29,866 nucleotides of DNA. It comes from Actinomycetota bacterium. GTDB lineage: Bacteria > Actinomycetota > Actinomycetes > Nanopelagicales > Nanopelagicaceae. Both the position numbers and the translations under genes were made by a program. The notes beneath the pieces were generated by a model that was given only the letters and a program-made list of their open reading frames with translations, was not told where the DNA came from and did not search any database. Positions within the stretch are counted from its first letter, which is position 1, and each line of letters opens with the position of its first letter. The stretch lies in the NCBI GenBank assembly GCA_027731885.1, contig JAQCAO010000002.1:1-29866 (forward strand), read 5' to 3'. Shown here piece after piece: positions 10,747 through 18,372 of the stretch.

Positions 10747-10781
10747 CCGAGGTGGCGCGTGATTTACCCGATCTTGGCGCC

Positions 10782-10847
10782 TTCGGAATTCGCCAGGAAA
10801 GCCGACTGTAAAGAGCTTTTCCCAGTCGGCGTCTGGCGAATTCCGAA
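10782..10847. repeat. Long palindromic element, copy 2 (divergent promoter region)
   Basis: The outer arms TTCGGAATTCGCCAG (10782-10796) and CTGGCGAATTCCGAA (10833-10847) are a perfect 15-bp inverted repeat. Inside, GCCGACTG (10801-10808) pairs perfectly with CAGTCGGC (10823-10830) around the loop TAAAGAGCTTTTCC. Core and loop match copy 1 at 8645-8675, whereas outer arms and stem-base pairs differ but remain complementary. This copy lies between two divergent genes, upstream of both predicted transcription starts and 3 nt before the dnaK -35 element, so ordinary termination does not explain it. Confidence 0.8.
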
Positions 10848-10850
10848 CCC

Positions 10851-10877
10851 GGGAATATCTAGGCAAAGGCGCGAGTT
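10851..10877 (+). promoter_or_regulatory. SigR/SigH-type promoter of the dnaK operon
   Basis: GGGAAT (10851-10856) and GTT (10875-10877) are separated by 18 nt, an exact match to the GGGAAT-N18-GTT pattern of Streptomyces SigR and mycobacterial SigH promoters, which respond to thiol-oxidative and heat stress. The mycobacterial dnaK operon is a known SigH target. Transcription would start near 10884, giving a leader of about 140 nt that contains the HspR-like operators just downstream. Confidence 0.6.
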
Positions 10878-10894
10878 ATACGGGATGGCCCAAA

Positions 10895-10938
10895 CTTGAG
10901 TCGCTCCGACTCACTCTTTCGAGTAAGATCGACTCAGG
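10895..10938 (+). promoter_or_regulatory. Two HAIR-type HspR operators
   Basis: The HspR inverted repeat consensus is CTTGAGT-N7-ACTCAAG. The first site has CTTGAGT (10895-10901), 7 nt, then ACTCACT (10909-10915). The second has TTCGAGT (10918-10924), 7 nt, then ACTCAGG (10932-10938). Both keep the GAGT-N7-ACTC core. A further half site CTTGAG lies at 10966-10971. Their position just downstream of the predicted start, in front of an operon that itself encodes HspR, indicates autogenous repression relieved by heat. No CIRCE/HrcA site was seen. Confidence 0.75.
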
Positions 10939-11022
10939 TTAGACCAGCCTCAACCCCAGATCGGGCTTGAGATGAGCTAAAAAGTTCAATTAGGCAAGAA
11001 ATAAGCAAAAGGAGCAATACAA

Positions 11023-12849
11023 ATGGCTAGAGCAGTCGGAATCGACCTCGGAACAACAAATAGCTGCGTATCGGTACTCGAAGGTGGAGAACCAACGGTT
11101 ATCGCCAACGCAGAAGGCGCTCGCACAACCCCATCGATCGTAGCCTTCGCAAAAAATGGCGAAGTTCTCGTCGGTGAAGTTGCTAAGCGCCAATCAGTGA
11201 CCAACGTTGAACGCACAATCCGTTCCGTAAAGCGTCACATGGGTACTAACTGGTCAATGGATATTGATGGCAAGAAGTACACACCACAAGAAATTTCTGC
11301 ACGTATCCTGCAAAAGCTAAAGCGCGATGCTGAGGCATATCTCGGTGAAACAGTGACAGATGCAGTTATCACTGTGCCTGCATATTTTTCGGATGCAGAA
11401 CGTCAAGCAACTAAAGAAGCTGGCGAAATCGCCGGGCTTAATGTCCTGCGCATTATCAACGAACCAACTGCAGCAGCGCTTGCATACGGTCTTGATAAAG
11501 CAGATCAAGAACAAACAATTTTGGTATTCGACTTAGGCGGTGGAACCTTCGATGTTTCACTTCTAGAAATTGGCGACGGTGTTGTTGAAGTTAAAGCAAC
11601 TGCTGGCGATAACCACCTTGGTGGAGATGATTGGGATCAAGCACTTGTTGATCACTTGGTTCAAACATTCGGTTCAAAGAATGGAATTGATTTAACTAAA
11701 GATAAGATGGCGATGCAAAGAATTCGTGAAGCTGCTGAAAAAGCAAAGATCGAACTCTCATCATCACAACAAGCATCAATCAACCTGCCATACATCACAG
11801 TTGATGCCGAGAAGAACCCACTCTTCCTTGACGAGACTCTGACACGTGCCCAATTCCAAACACTTACCGCGCCATTGCTTGAGCGTTGCAAGAAGCCTTT
11901 CCAGCAAGTACTAAAAGATTCTGGAATCGCAATTGCCAACATCAAGAGCGTTGTACTTGTTGGTGGATCAACTCGTATGCCCGCAGTCGTTGATTTAGTT
12001 CGCGACTTAACCGGCGGGAAAGAGCCAAATAAGGGCGTAAACCCTGATGAAGTAGTCGCAGTTGGCGCATCACTTCAAGCAGGTGTTCTTAAGGGTGAAG
12101 TTAAAGATGTATTGCTTCTCGATGTAACACCACTGACACTTGGTATTGAAACCAAGGGTGGAGTTATGACCAAGATGATCGAGCGCAACACAACTATCCC
12201 GACCAAGCGCAGCGAAATCTTCACAACTGCTGATGACAATCAGCCTGCTGTGCAGATCCAGGTCTACCAAGGCGAGCGTGAAATGGCTGCTTACAACAAG
12301 AAGCTGGGCATGTTCGAGCTAACTGGAATCGCACCAGCGCCACGCGGAGTCCCACAAGTTGAAGTTACCTTCGACATTGATGCAAACGGAATCGTTCACG
12401 TTGGTGCAAAAGATCTCGCAACCGGCAAAGAACAATCAGTCACAATCAGTGGTGGATCTGCTCTTTCCAAGGAAGAGATCGATCGCATGATGGCAGATGC
12501 CGAATCACACGCTGCAGAAGATAAGCAACGTCGCGAAGAAGCAGAAATCCGCAACAACGGAGATTCACTTGTCTACCAGACTGAAAAATTCATTGCAGAT
12601 AATGCAGAGAAACTTTCTGAAGGTGAAGCAGCCGAGAAGAAGACCGAAGTTGAAGCAGCACTTGCTGAACTTAAGACTTCTCTTGGTGGCGCAAACTTTG
12701 AATCAATCAAGTCAAATACTGAAAAGGTAGCAACGCTTAGCCAAGCACTTGGCGCTGCGATGTATGCAGCTGCGAGTGCAGCCGGTGAAGGCGCACCATC
12801 AGAAGATGGCGTTGAAGATGCTGAGGTAGTTGACGAAGGCAAGGCCTAA
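11023..12849 (+). CDS. dnaK: Hsp70 chaperone DnaK
   Basis: DnaK is the ATP-driven Hsp70 chaperone that binds exposed hydrophobic peptides and works with GrpE and DnaJ. The 608-residue product is complete. It has the phosphate-1 loop [13 protein letters not shown] at residues 6-18, the hinge region [17 protein letters not shown] with [12 protein letters not shown], phosphate-2 [10 protein letters not shown], and the adenosine motif [13 protein letters not shown] substrate-binding domain and helical lid follow, ending in the acidic tail [15 protein letters not shown]. The ATG is preceded by AAAAGGAG (11007-11014). It leads the operon dnaK-grpE-dnaJ-hspR, with grpE starting 2 nt after its stop. 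Promoter and HspR operators upstream indicate stress induction. In actinobacteria HspR uses DnaK as co-repressor, which would make this operon self-limiting. Confidence 0.98.
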   Translation: MARAVGIDLGTTNSCVSVLEGGEPTVIANAEGARTTPSIVAFAKNGEVLVGEVAKRQSVTNVERTIRSVKRHMGTNWSMDIDGKKYTPQEISARILQKLKRDAEAYLGETVTDAVITVPAYFSDAERQATKEAGEIAGLNVLRIINEPTAAALAYGLDKADQEQTILVFDLGGGTFDVSLLEIGDGVVEVKATAGDNHLGGDDWDQALVDHLVQTFGSKNGIDLTKDKMAMQRIREAAEKAKIELSSSQQASINLPYITVDAEKNPLFLDETLTRAQFQTLTAPLLERCKKPFQQVLKDSGIAIANIKSVVLVGGSTRMPAVVDLVRDLTGGKEPNKGVNPDEVVAVGASLQAGVLKGEVKDVLLLDVTPLTLGIETKGGVMTKMIERNTTIPTKRSEIFTTADDNQPAVQIQVYQGEREMAAYNKKLGMFELTGIAPAPRGVPQVEVTFDIDANGIVHVGAKDLATGKEQSVTISGGSALSKEEIDRMMADAESHAAEDKQRREEAEIRNNGDSLVYQTEKFIADNAEKLSEGEAAEKKTEVEAALAELKTSLGGANFESIKSNTEKVATLSQALGAAMYAAASAAGEGAPSEDGVEDAEVVDEGKA

Positions 12850-12851
12850 AG

Positions 12852-13343
12852 ATGTCGGATGCGACAACAACTGAGGAAGTAGAGGATGCAGTAGAGGCTG
12901 CCCCGGTTCAGGAGACTGATCCGGTGGCAGCGCTCACCGCTGATTTACAACGACTTCAAGCAGAGTATGCCAATTACCGAAAGCGTGTAGAACGCGATCG
13001 CGCGCTGGCACACGAGCTCGCAATCGGCGCAGTCTTAACTGAATTTCTTGCGACTTTAGATGATATTGATCGCGCTACCGAACACGGTGAGTTAACTGGT
13101 GGATTTAAATCTGTTTCAGATCAGATCACCGCAATCACAACTCGACTAGGTTTGGAAAAGTACGGCACAACTGGTGATGCATTTGATCCGCAAGTTCACG
13201 AAGCGCTAATACATGACACCAGTACTGAAGTCTCAGTTCCAACTGCGACAAAGATCTTGCAGCCCGGATATAAATATAAAGAACGTATCCTGCGCCCGGC
13301 TCGAGTTGCAGTTACTGATCCTGCCGAAACGACCGCGGAGTAA
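12852..13343 (+). CDS. grpE: Nucleotide exchange factor GrpE
   Basis: GrpE is the dimeric exchange factor that releases ADP from DnaK. The 163-residue protein has an acidic disordered N-terminus (residues 1-25) and a long coiled-coil helix (about 25-60, with LQRLQAEYANYRKRVERD). A four-helix-bundle segment and a C-terminal beta domain follow, with the family motif FDPQVHEAL and the end pattern ILQPGYKYKERILRPARV. The start lies 2 nt after the dnaK stop, with no strong Shine-Dalgarno of its own, so it probably depends on ribosomes from dnaK. Length and gene position are normal for actinobacteria. Confidence 0.96.
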   Translation: MSDATTTEEVEDAVEAAPVQETDPVAALTADLQRLQAEYANYRKRVERDRALAHELAIGAVLTEFLATLDDIDRATEHGELTGGFKSVSDQITAITTRLGLEKYGTTGDAFDPQVHEALIHDTSTEVSVPTATKILQPGYKYKERILRPARVAVTDPAETTAE

Positions 13344-13352
13344 CAAACTTCT

Positions 13353-14276
13353 ATGGCCGCTAAAGACCTTTACGAAAAGGATTTCTACAAGATCTTGGGC
13401 GTTGGCAAATCTGCCACCAGCGATGAGATTAAGAAGAAATACCGTTCTTTAGCTCGAGAACTCCATCCAGATAAGACTAAGGGCGATGGCTCGTTAGAGG
13501 AGAAGTTTAAAGCGGTTTCTGAGGCCTACGACATCTTGTCAGATGGGAAAAAGCGCGCAGAATACGACCAAGCTCGCGACATGTTTGAGCGCGGAGGTTT
13601 TCGCGCACCACAAGGCGGTCAGAATTTCCAGGGTGGAGATTTCTCTGACATCTTCGGTGGCGGAAATCCGCAAGATATCTTCGCCAATTTATTTGGTGGC
13701 GGCGGTCGACGCGGCCCACGTAAAGGACAAGATCTACAAACTGAAGCGACTATTACCTTTAAAGAAGCGGCATTTGGCACCACTTTGGAACTTCGCTTAT
13801 CTGCCGATGGCGGCCCAACACAAACTATTTCAGCGCGCGTTCCGGCAGGTGTAAACGATGGCGCAAAGATTCGCGTTAAAGGTAAAGGCGCAAAAGGTGA
13901 AGCTGGCCCAGGTGATTTATTTATCTTGCTAAGCGTTAAAGCACACCCAATTTTCTCTCGTAAAGGTGAGAACATCGCGCTGACGGTTCCGGTTACATTT
14001 ACCGAAGCAGCACTTGGCGCTGATATCAAAGTCCCAACTTTAACTGGTGAAGAAGTAACCCTTCGTTTATCACCAGGAACATCAAATGGTCGAGTCCTTC
14101 GCGTTAAAGGACGCGGGATTACAAAGGGTGCAACGACCGGAGATTTACTTGTGACCGTTGAAGTACAAGTACCACAGAACTTACCGAGTGGCGCAGTCGA
14201 TGCTCTAAAGAAATATGCTGAAGCAACTTCTGAAATAGATGTGCGAAGTGAGTTAAAAGGTAAGGCAGAGCTATGA
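13353..14276 (+). CDS. dnaJ: DnaJ-type co-chaperone lacking the zinc-finger domain
   Basis: This 307-residue J-protein stimulates the DnaK ATPase. The J domain covers residues 9-75, with the essential HPD motif at 38-40 and the KDFYKILGV opening typical of actinobacterial DnaJ1. A Gly/Phe-rich linker (about 80-125) follows, then two C-terminal beta-sandwich domains containing RVPAGVNDGAKIRVKGKG and GRVLRVKGRG. There is not a single CxxCxGxG repeat: where DnaJ1 homologues have the zinc-finger domain, LRLSADGGP runs straight into TQTISARVPAGV. It is thus a class-B (CbpA-like) architecture in the canonical dnaJ slot. The start has GGAG 11 nt upstream, and its stop overlaps the hspR start by 4 nt (ATGA). 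A second, zinc-finger DnaJ may exist elsewhere in the genome. Confidence 0.93.
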   Translation: MAAKDLYEKDFYKILGVGKSATSDEIKKKYRSLARELHPDKTKGDGSLEEKFKAVSEAYDILSDGKKRAEYDQARDMFERGGFRAPQGGQNFQGGDFSDIFGGGNPQDIFANLFGGGGRRGPRKGQDLQTEATITFKEAAFGTTLELRLSADGGPTQTISARVPAGVNDGAKIRVKGKGAKGEAGPGDLFILLSVKAHPIFSRKGENIALTVPVTFTEAALGADIKVPTLTGEEVTLRLSPGTSNGRVLRVKGRGITKGATTGDLLVTVEVQVPQNLPSGAVDALKKYAEATSEIDVRSELKGKAEL

Positions 14277-14665
14277 GCGATGAACCGCAAGATAACAAAA
14301 CGCCAGATGATGATGCCGGACTTTATGTAATTTCCGTTGCCGCCGAACTTTCCGGACTTCACCCACAAACTCTGCGTCAATATGATCGCTTAGGTTTAGT
14401 CTCTCCAAATAGAACCGTGGGACGCAATCGTCGTTACTCACTTCGCGATATCGCATCCCTGCGAATGGTGGGGCGTTTAGTCGGCGAAGGTATCAACCAC
14501 GCAGGTATCAAGCGAATAATTGAACTTGAATCTGCGATGTCAAATATGGCAATAGAGGTTGCGCAGTTGCGCATTGAAGTTGATGCTCTTCTTAAAGAGA
14601 ATCCACCTAAAACGCTAGCCACACGTAAAAAGAACGAAGTTATCGTTTATAAAGAAGAGAATTAA
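14273..14665 (+). CDS. hspR: Heat-shock repressor HspR (MerR family)
   Basis: HspR represses dnaK, clpB and related genes by binding HAIR inverted repeats. The 130-residue protein has a MerR-type winged helix-turn-helix from about residue 17 to 85 containing YVISVAAELSGLHPQTLRQY and DRLGLVSPNRT. A coiled-coil dimerisation helix follows (IIELESAMSNMAIEVAQLRIEVDAL split around residues 85-110), then a basic tail. The ATG overlaps the dnaJ stop (ATGA), so it is translated as the last gene of the dnaK operon. Two HAIR-like sites upstream of dnaK complete the autoregulatory loop. A N-terminal acidic stretch (EPQDNKTPDDD) precedes the DNA-binding domain. Confidence 0.95.
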   Translation: MSDEPQDNKTPDDDAGLYVISVAAELSGLHPQTLRQYDRLGLVSPNRTVGRNRRYSLRDIASLRMVGRLVGEGINHAGIKRIIELESAMSNMAIEVAQLRIEVDALLKENPPKTLATRKKNEVIVYKEEN

Positions 14666-14671
14666 TCGGTG

Positions 14672-14677
14672 TAGGCT
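14672..14677 (+). promoter_or_regulatory. Probable leaderless -10 box of pyrE
   Basis: TAGGCT is followed by 7 nt and the pyrE ATG at 14685, matching TAnnnT spacing for transcription starting at the start codon. It would let pyrE be expressed independently of the heat-shock operon that ends only 19 nt upstream of pyrE. Confidence 0.45.
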
Positions 14678-14684
14678 CGTCCTT

Positions 14685-15218
14685 ATGAGCGCACGCGATA
14701 AGTTAAAGAGCGAGATCGTAAATAAGGCTGTAGTACACGGAAAAGTCATTCTCTCTTCCGGTAAAGAGGCTGATTATTACGTTGATCTACGTCGCGTCAC
14801 CCTAGATCACATTGCCGCACCTCTTGTTGGTGAAGTTATGTTGGAGCTTACAAAAGATTTAGATTACGAGGCAGTTGGCGGATTAACCCTTGGCGCAGAT
14901 CCAGTTGCGACAGCGATGATGCATGTCGCTGCACGTAACGGCAGAGCGATTGATTCATTTGTTGTTCGCAAAGCTGAGAAAGCGCACGGGTTGCAACGTC
15001 GCATCGAAGGACCAGATGTTGTTGGTAAGCGCGTCTTAGCGGTTGAAGATACTTCCACAACAGGTGGATCTGTATTGACCGCAGTTGAGGCACTTATTGA
15101 TGCCGGCGCAATTGTTGTGGGTGTTGCAGTAATCGTAGAACGCGGTGCCAAGCAAGCGATCCTCGACGCTGGTTACGAATACCGCGCAGCCTTCCAACTT
15201 GCAGATTTAGGTCTATAA
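14685..15218 (+). CDS. pyrE: Orotate phosphoribosyltransferase
   Basis: PyrE converts orotate and PRPP to orotidine 5'-monophosphate in de novo UMP synthesis. The 177-residue protein has the type I phosphoribosyltransferase fold. SSGKEADYYVDLR at about 24-36 is the orotate-side loop, GGLTLGADP lies at 65-73, and the PRPP-binding loop VLAVEDTSTTGGS spans 117-129. It is somewhat shorter than E. coli PyrE (213) and matches actinobacterial versions. The start is set by alignment of the N-terminal helix and by a TAGGCT box 7 nt upstream. It follows the hspR stop by 19 nt but is functionally unrelated, so separate transcription is likely. It converges on the dedA-like gene with 19 nt between stops and no clear terminator. 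Confidence 0.95.
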   Translation: MSARDKLKSEIVNKAVVHGKVILSSGKEADYYVDLRRVTLDHIAAPLVGEVMLELTKDLDYEAVGGLTLGADPVATAMMHVAARNGRAIDSFVVRKAEKAHGLQRRIEGPDVVGKRVLAVEDTSTTGGSVLTAVEALIDAGAIVVGVAVIVERGAKQAILDAGYEYRAAFQLADLGL

Positions 15219-15237
15219 CTCTTAACTTCTGCAGTTA

Positions 15238-15888
15238 TTAACTTAAATGACGCTTCGTGCGCCACTCCTTAAATACTTCAAAAACCATCGGAAGTAAAGT
15301 GATCAAGACAATAACGCCGACGACTCCGTAGATATATTTATCAGCAGATGTGCTCAGGGCATCGCCTAAAACATAACCAATTCCGATCGCGACTTCAGTC
15401 CAAATAATCGCACCGATCGCGTTCCAGGTAGAGAAAATTCTTCGATCTAACTGCACCACGCCACAAACTGGATTTATCAGGGTGCGCGCAAATGGAATAA
15501 AGCGGCCAAAAACTAAAGCTTTTCTTGGGCCGTACTTACCTAGCCATTTTTCAACGGTGCGGACCATCTTCTGATTAAAGAATCTACTGTCGGGGCGTTC
15601 AAAGAACTTTCTTCCATACTTCTTGCCAAACCAATAACCAACTTCGCCGCCAACTATCGCGGCGATCGGCGCCAAGGTAAAAAGTAAGGGCGCAGATAAC
15701 TTCGCCTCGCCCAGCGCGATCGCACCTGCGCCAGATGCGGCGATCCCGGCAAGGAAGACGACCTCGCCGCCAGGAAAGACCAGTCCGATTAATAGACCGG
15801 TCTCCATAAAGATGATCGCCAAGACACCGATCAACCCCAAGGTAGAGATGGCCAAGTCGGCGTCGAAGAGGCTCCAGAAGGTATCCAT
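15238..15888 (-). CDS. DedA family inner-membrane protein
   Basis: This 216-residue multi-pass membrane protein belongs to the DedA (SNARE-associated/VTT) family, whose members include flippases for C55 lipid carriers and phospholipids. Family features are visible: FPGGEVVFLAG near the N-terminus, a Tyr/Gly-rich segment GEVGYWFGKKYGRK, and the signature FGRFIPFARTLINPVCGV with its conserved Arg residues. Four or five hydrophobic stretches follow the usual pattern. The frame is open upstream to 16116, but ATG 15888 is chosen because homology begins there and a TAACCT box lies 7 nt before it; the upstream extension overlaps the hppA leader and has no family similarity I recognise. The specific substrate cannot be told from sequence. 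Confidence 0.85.
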   Translation of the reverse strand: MDTFWSLFDADLAISTLGLIGVLAIIFMETGLLIGLVFPGGEVVFLAGIAASGAGAIALGEAKLSAPLLFTLAPIAAIVGGEVGYWFGKKYGRKFFERPDSRFFNQKMVRTVEKWLGKYGPRKALVFGRFIPFARTLINPVCGVVQLDRRIFSTWNAIGAIIWTEVAIGIGYVLGDALSTSADKYIYGVVGVIVLITLLPMVFEVFKEWRTKRHLS

Positions 15889-15895
15889 TGCGGCA

Positions 15896-15901
15896 AGGTT
15901 A
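15896..15901 (-). promoter_or_regulatory. Probable leaderless -10 box of the dedA-like gene
   Basis: On the minus strand TAACCT, then 7 nt (TGCCGCA), then the ATG at 15888. The hexamer is identical to the one before the EtfD-like gene. It supports the short DedA start over the longer open frame. The rest of 15902-16007 is A/T-rich (TATAAAAGGTATATA at 15940-15954) and probably also carries the hppA promoter, which I cannot place firmly. Confidence 0.45.
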
Positions 15902-16007
15902 GCCGACCAACCAGTCCAGCCCCCCGCCAAAATTTCACATATAAAAGGTATATACGGCAAATTTTTGGCGTTTAGGGGTGGGTTATGCGTAAACTCTCGG
16001 CATCTTC

Positions 16008-16031
16008 GCGTCCGCACTCTAGAAAGGACGC
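16008..16031 (+). promoter_or_regulatory. Hairpin in the hppA leader
   Basis: GCGTCC (16008-16013) pairs with GGACGC (16026-16031) across a 12-nt loop, 15 nt upstream of the strong Shine-Dalgarno GGAGGAG (16046-16052). It may influence hppA mRNA stability or translation. A TAAACT box at 15990-15995 with TTGGCG at 15965-15970 is a possible but weak promoter. Confidence 0.25.
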
Positions 16032-16057
16032 CCTGACTCTCCAACGGAGGAGAACCA

Positions 16058-18343
16058 ATGCGAGCATCTGCCGCCCTGTCCAATGTCGAAGTAACCGGCA
16101 CCAATTTAAATATCACCTACGTCGTCCTAGCGATTTCACTACTCGCTCTCGCGATCGCTTGGGTTTTGCGCGCACAAGTCTTGGCAGCAAATGATGGAAC
16201 CGCCAAGATGCGTGAAATTGCAGAAGCTGTGCAAGAAGGAGCCGCTGCATATCTTGCGCGCCAATTCCGTACGCTCTCCTATTTTGTTGGAATCGTTTTC
16301 TTTTTACTATTCGCTCTTCCCGCCGATACAACATCTATCCGCATCGGGCGCTCGCTCTTCTTCTTAATGGGTGCGGGCTTCTCCGCGCTCGTTGGATACA
16401 ACGGTATGTGGCTCGCAGTTCGCGCAAATGTGCGCGTTGCTGAAGCTGCTCGCCAGAAGAATGCAGAGAAGGCGGTACAAATTGCTTTCCGTACTGGTGG
16501 AGTTGTCGGTATGACAACAGTCGGTCTTGGACTAATCGGTGCCGCAGGTGCAGTTGTTATCTTCCGCGAAAATGCCCCAACAGTTCTTGAAGGATTTGGT
16601 TTTGGTGCCGCAATGCTGGCGATGTTTATGCGCGTCGGTGGCGGAATCTTTACTAAGGCTGCAGATGTCGGCGCTGACCTTGTCGGTAAAGTTGAGAAAG
16701 GAATTCCTGAAGATGACCCACGCAACCCAGCAACAATCGCAGATAACGTCGGCGATAACGTCGGTGACTGCGCTGGTATGGCCGCTGACTTGTTCGAGTC
16801 ATATGCAGTAACACTGGTTGCTGCACTTATCTTAGGTAAGGCTGCTTTCGGTAACGAAGGTTTGATCTATCCGCTGATCGTTCCAGCAATCGGAATCCTT
16901 ACCGCAGTAATCGGTATCTTCCTTACCAAGATGCGTTCGACAGATAAATCGGCAATGAACGCAATTAACCGTTCATTCTTCTTATCAGCGGTGATCTCTG
17001 CAGGTCTTACAGGTCTTGCCACATTTACTTACCTACCTGCAAAACTTGATCAACTTACAAACTTCTCACCTCAAGTTTTAGAAGATGCTGGAAATATCAA
17101 CCCACGCGTTCTTGCTTTTGGCGCAGTTCTAATCGGTATCGCACTTGCTGCAGCAATTCAGATATTAACTGGCTTCTTTACTGAAGTCGGAAAACGTCCA
17201 GTAAACGATGTTGCCGCATCTTCACAAACCGGTGCGGCCACAGTGCTTTTGGCTGGTATCTCAGTCGGCTTTGAATCAGCTGTTTACTCAGCGCTCCTGA
17301 TCGCCGCATCTGTATTCGGCGCATTCTTACTCGGTGGCGGTTCAATTACCTTGTCACTCTTTGCAATCGCCATCGCTGGCACTGGTCTGCTAACAACTGT
17401 TGGCGTAATCGTTGCAATGGATACCTTTGGTCCGATCTCTGATAACGCACAAGGTATTGCAGAAATGTCTGGCGATGTTAAGGGTGAAGGCGCTCAGATT
17501 CTTACCTCACTTGATGCAGTCGGAAACACAACCAAGGCGATTACTAAGGGAATTGCCATCGCCACGGCAGTCCTTGCCGCAACTGCGTTGTTCGGTGCAT
17601 TCACTGATGCGATCAAGGCGGCAGTCGTTAAGGCTGTTGGCGAAGGCAAGGATGTTGCGCTGCAATACCAAGGCGTGCTCGATGTTGCAGATCCACGTAA
17701 CCTCGTTGGCTTAATCATTGGTGCAGCAGTTGTATTCCTCTTCTCAGGTCTTGCGATCAATGCAGTCTCACGCGCGGCTGGCGCAGTTGTTATGGAGGTT
17801 CGTAACCAATTTAAACTGCACCCAGGAATTATGAACGGTACCCAAAAGCCTGAATACGGTCGCGTTGTAGATATCTGTACTCGCGATTCTCTGCGCGAAC
17901 TTGCAACGCCAGGGCTGCTTGCAGTTATGGCACCAATCGCAGTTGGCTTCGGACTTGGCGTTGGCGCACTTGGTGCATACCTTGCTGGTGCAATCGGCAC
18001 CGGAACACTTATGGCGGTCTTCCTTTCAAACTCAGGCGGTGCTTGGGATAACGCAAAGAAGATGGTTGAAGATGGAAATTACGGTGGCAAGGGTTCAGAT
18101 GCTCACGCCGCAACCATTGTTGGTGACACTGTTGGAGATCCATTTAAGGACACAGCAGGACCAGCAATCAACCCACTTATCAAGGTTATGAACCTAGTCG
18201 GTCTCTTGATTACACCTGCGATTGTAAGTTTTGCGCTTCCAGCACAACAGACAACTTCAATGATCATCGCACTCGTTGCAACGCTGCTGATCATTGGTTC
18301 GCTAATCCGCAGTCGTCGCCAAGCAACTTCAATAGAGTACTAA
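16058..18343 (+). CDS. hppA: Membrane-bound proton-translocating pyrophosphatase
   Basis: This 761-residue integral membrane enzyme couples hydrolysis of pyrophosphate to ion pumping across the cytoplasmic membrane. Signature pyrophosphate-binding motifs are present: DVGADLVGKVEKG followed by DNVGDNVGDCAGM, DNAQGIAEMSGDVKG in the middle, and GGAWDNAKKMVEDG plus SDAHAATIVGDTVGDPFKDT near the C-terminus. About 16 hydrophobic segments are expected and visible. Lys493 in GNTTKA is the residue that marks the K+-independent subfamily (K+-dependent enzymes have Ala there), so a K+-independent H+ pump is predicted. The ATG is preceded by GGAGGAG 5 nt upstream, one of the best ribosome sites in the window. 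It is divergent from the dedA-like gene and 29 nt ahead of topA. Confidence 0.97.
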   Translation: MRASAALSNVEVTGTNLNITYVVLAISLLALAIAWVLRAQVLAANDGTAKMREIAEAVQEGAAAYLARQFRTLSYFVGIVFFLLFALPADTTSIRIGRSLFFLMGAGFSALVGYNGMWLAVRANVRVAEAARQKNAEKAVQIAFRTGGVVGMTTVGLGLIGAAGAVVIFRENAPTVLEGFGFGAAMLAMFMRVGGGIFTKAADVGADLVGKVEKGIPEDDPRNPATIADNVGDNVGDCAGMAADLFESYAVTLVAALILGKAAFGNEGLIYPLIVPAIGILTAVIGIFLTKMRSTDKSAMNAINRSFFLSAVISAGLTGLATFTYLPAKLDQLTNFSPQVLEDAGNINPRVLAFGAVLIGIALAAAIQILTGFFTEVGKRPVNDVAASSQTGAATVLLAGISVGFESAVYSALLIAASVFGAFLLGGGSITLSLFAIAIAGTGLLTTVGVIVAMDTFGPISDNAQGIAEMSGDVKGEGAQILTSLDAVGNTTKAITKGIAIATAVLAATALFGAFTDAIKAAVVKAVGEGKDVALQYQGVLDVADPRNLVGLIIGAAVVFLFSGLAINAVSRAAGAVVMEVRNQFKLHPGIMNGTQKPEYGRVVDICTRDSLRELATPGLLAVMAPIAVGFGLGVGALGAYLAGAIGTGTLMAVFLSNSGGAWDNAKKMVEDGNYGGKGSDAHAATIVGDTVGDPFKDTAGPAINPLIKVMNLVGLLITPAIVSFALPAQQTTSMIIALVATLLIIGSLIRSRRQATSIEY

Positions 18344-18372
18344 GAAGATAACTTCCCCGATCTTAGGAATTC

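Noticed and set aside
10753..10781. GGCGC/GCGCC inverted repeat near the EtfD-like promoter
   Set aside because: The arms are only 5 bp with an 18-19 nt loop in G/C-rich sequence, too weak to call as an operator beside the much stronger palindrome at 10782-10847.
13619..14380. Large minus-strand open frame opposite dnaJ and hspR
   Set aside because: It is an antisense shadow of two well-identified genes, with low-complexity Ser/Pro-rich translation and no family match I recognise.
15889..16116. N-terminal extension of the DedA-like frame up to 16116
   Set aside because: The extra 76 residues show no DedA similarity, overlap the hppA start, and the -10 box and homology both place the start at 15888.
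16326..18000. Several antisense and alternate-frame open frames within hppA
   Set aside because: hppA is a strongly conserved gene over its full length; these frames lack domains and ribosome sites.
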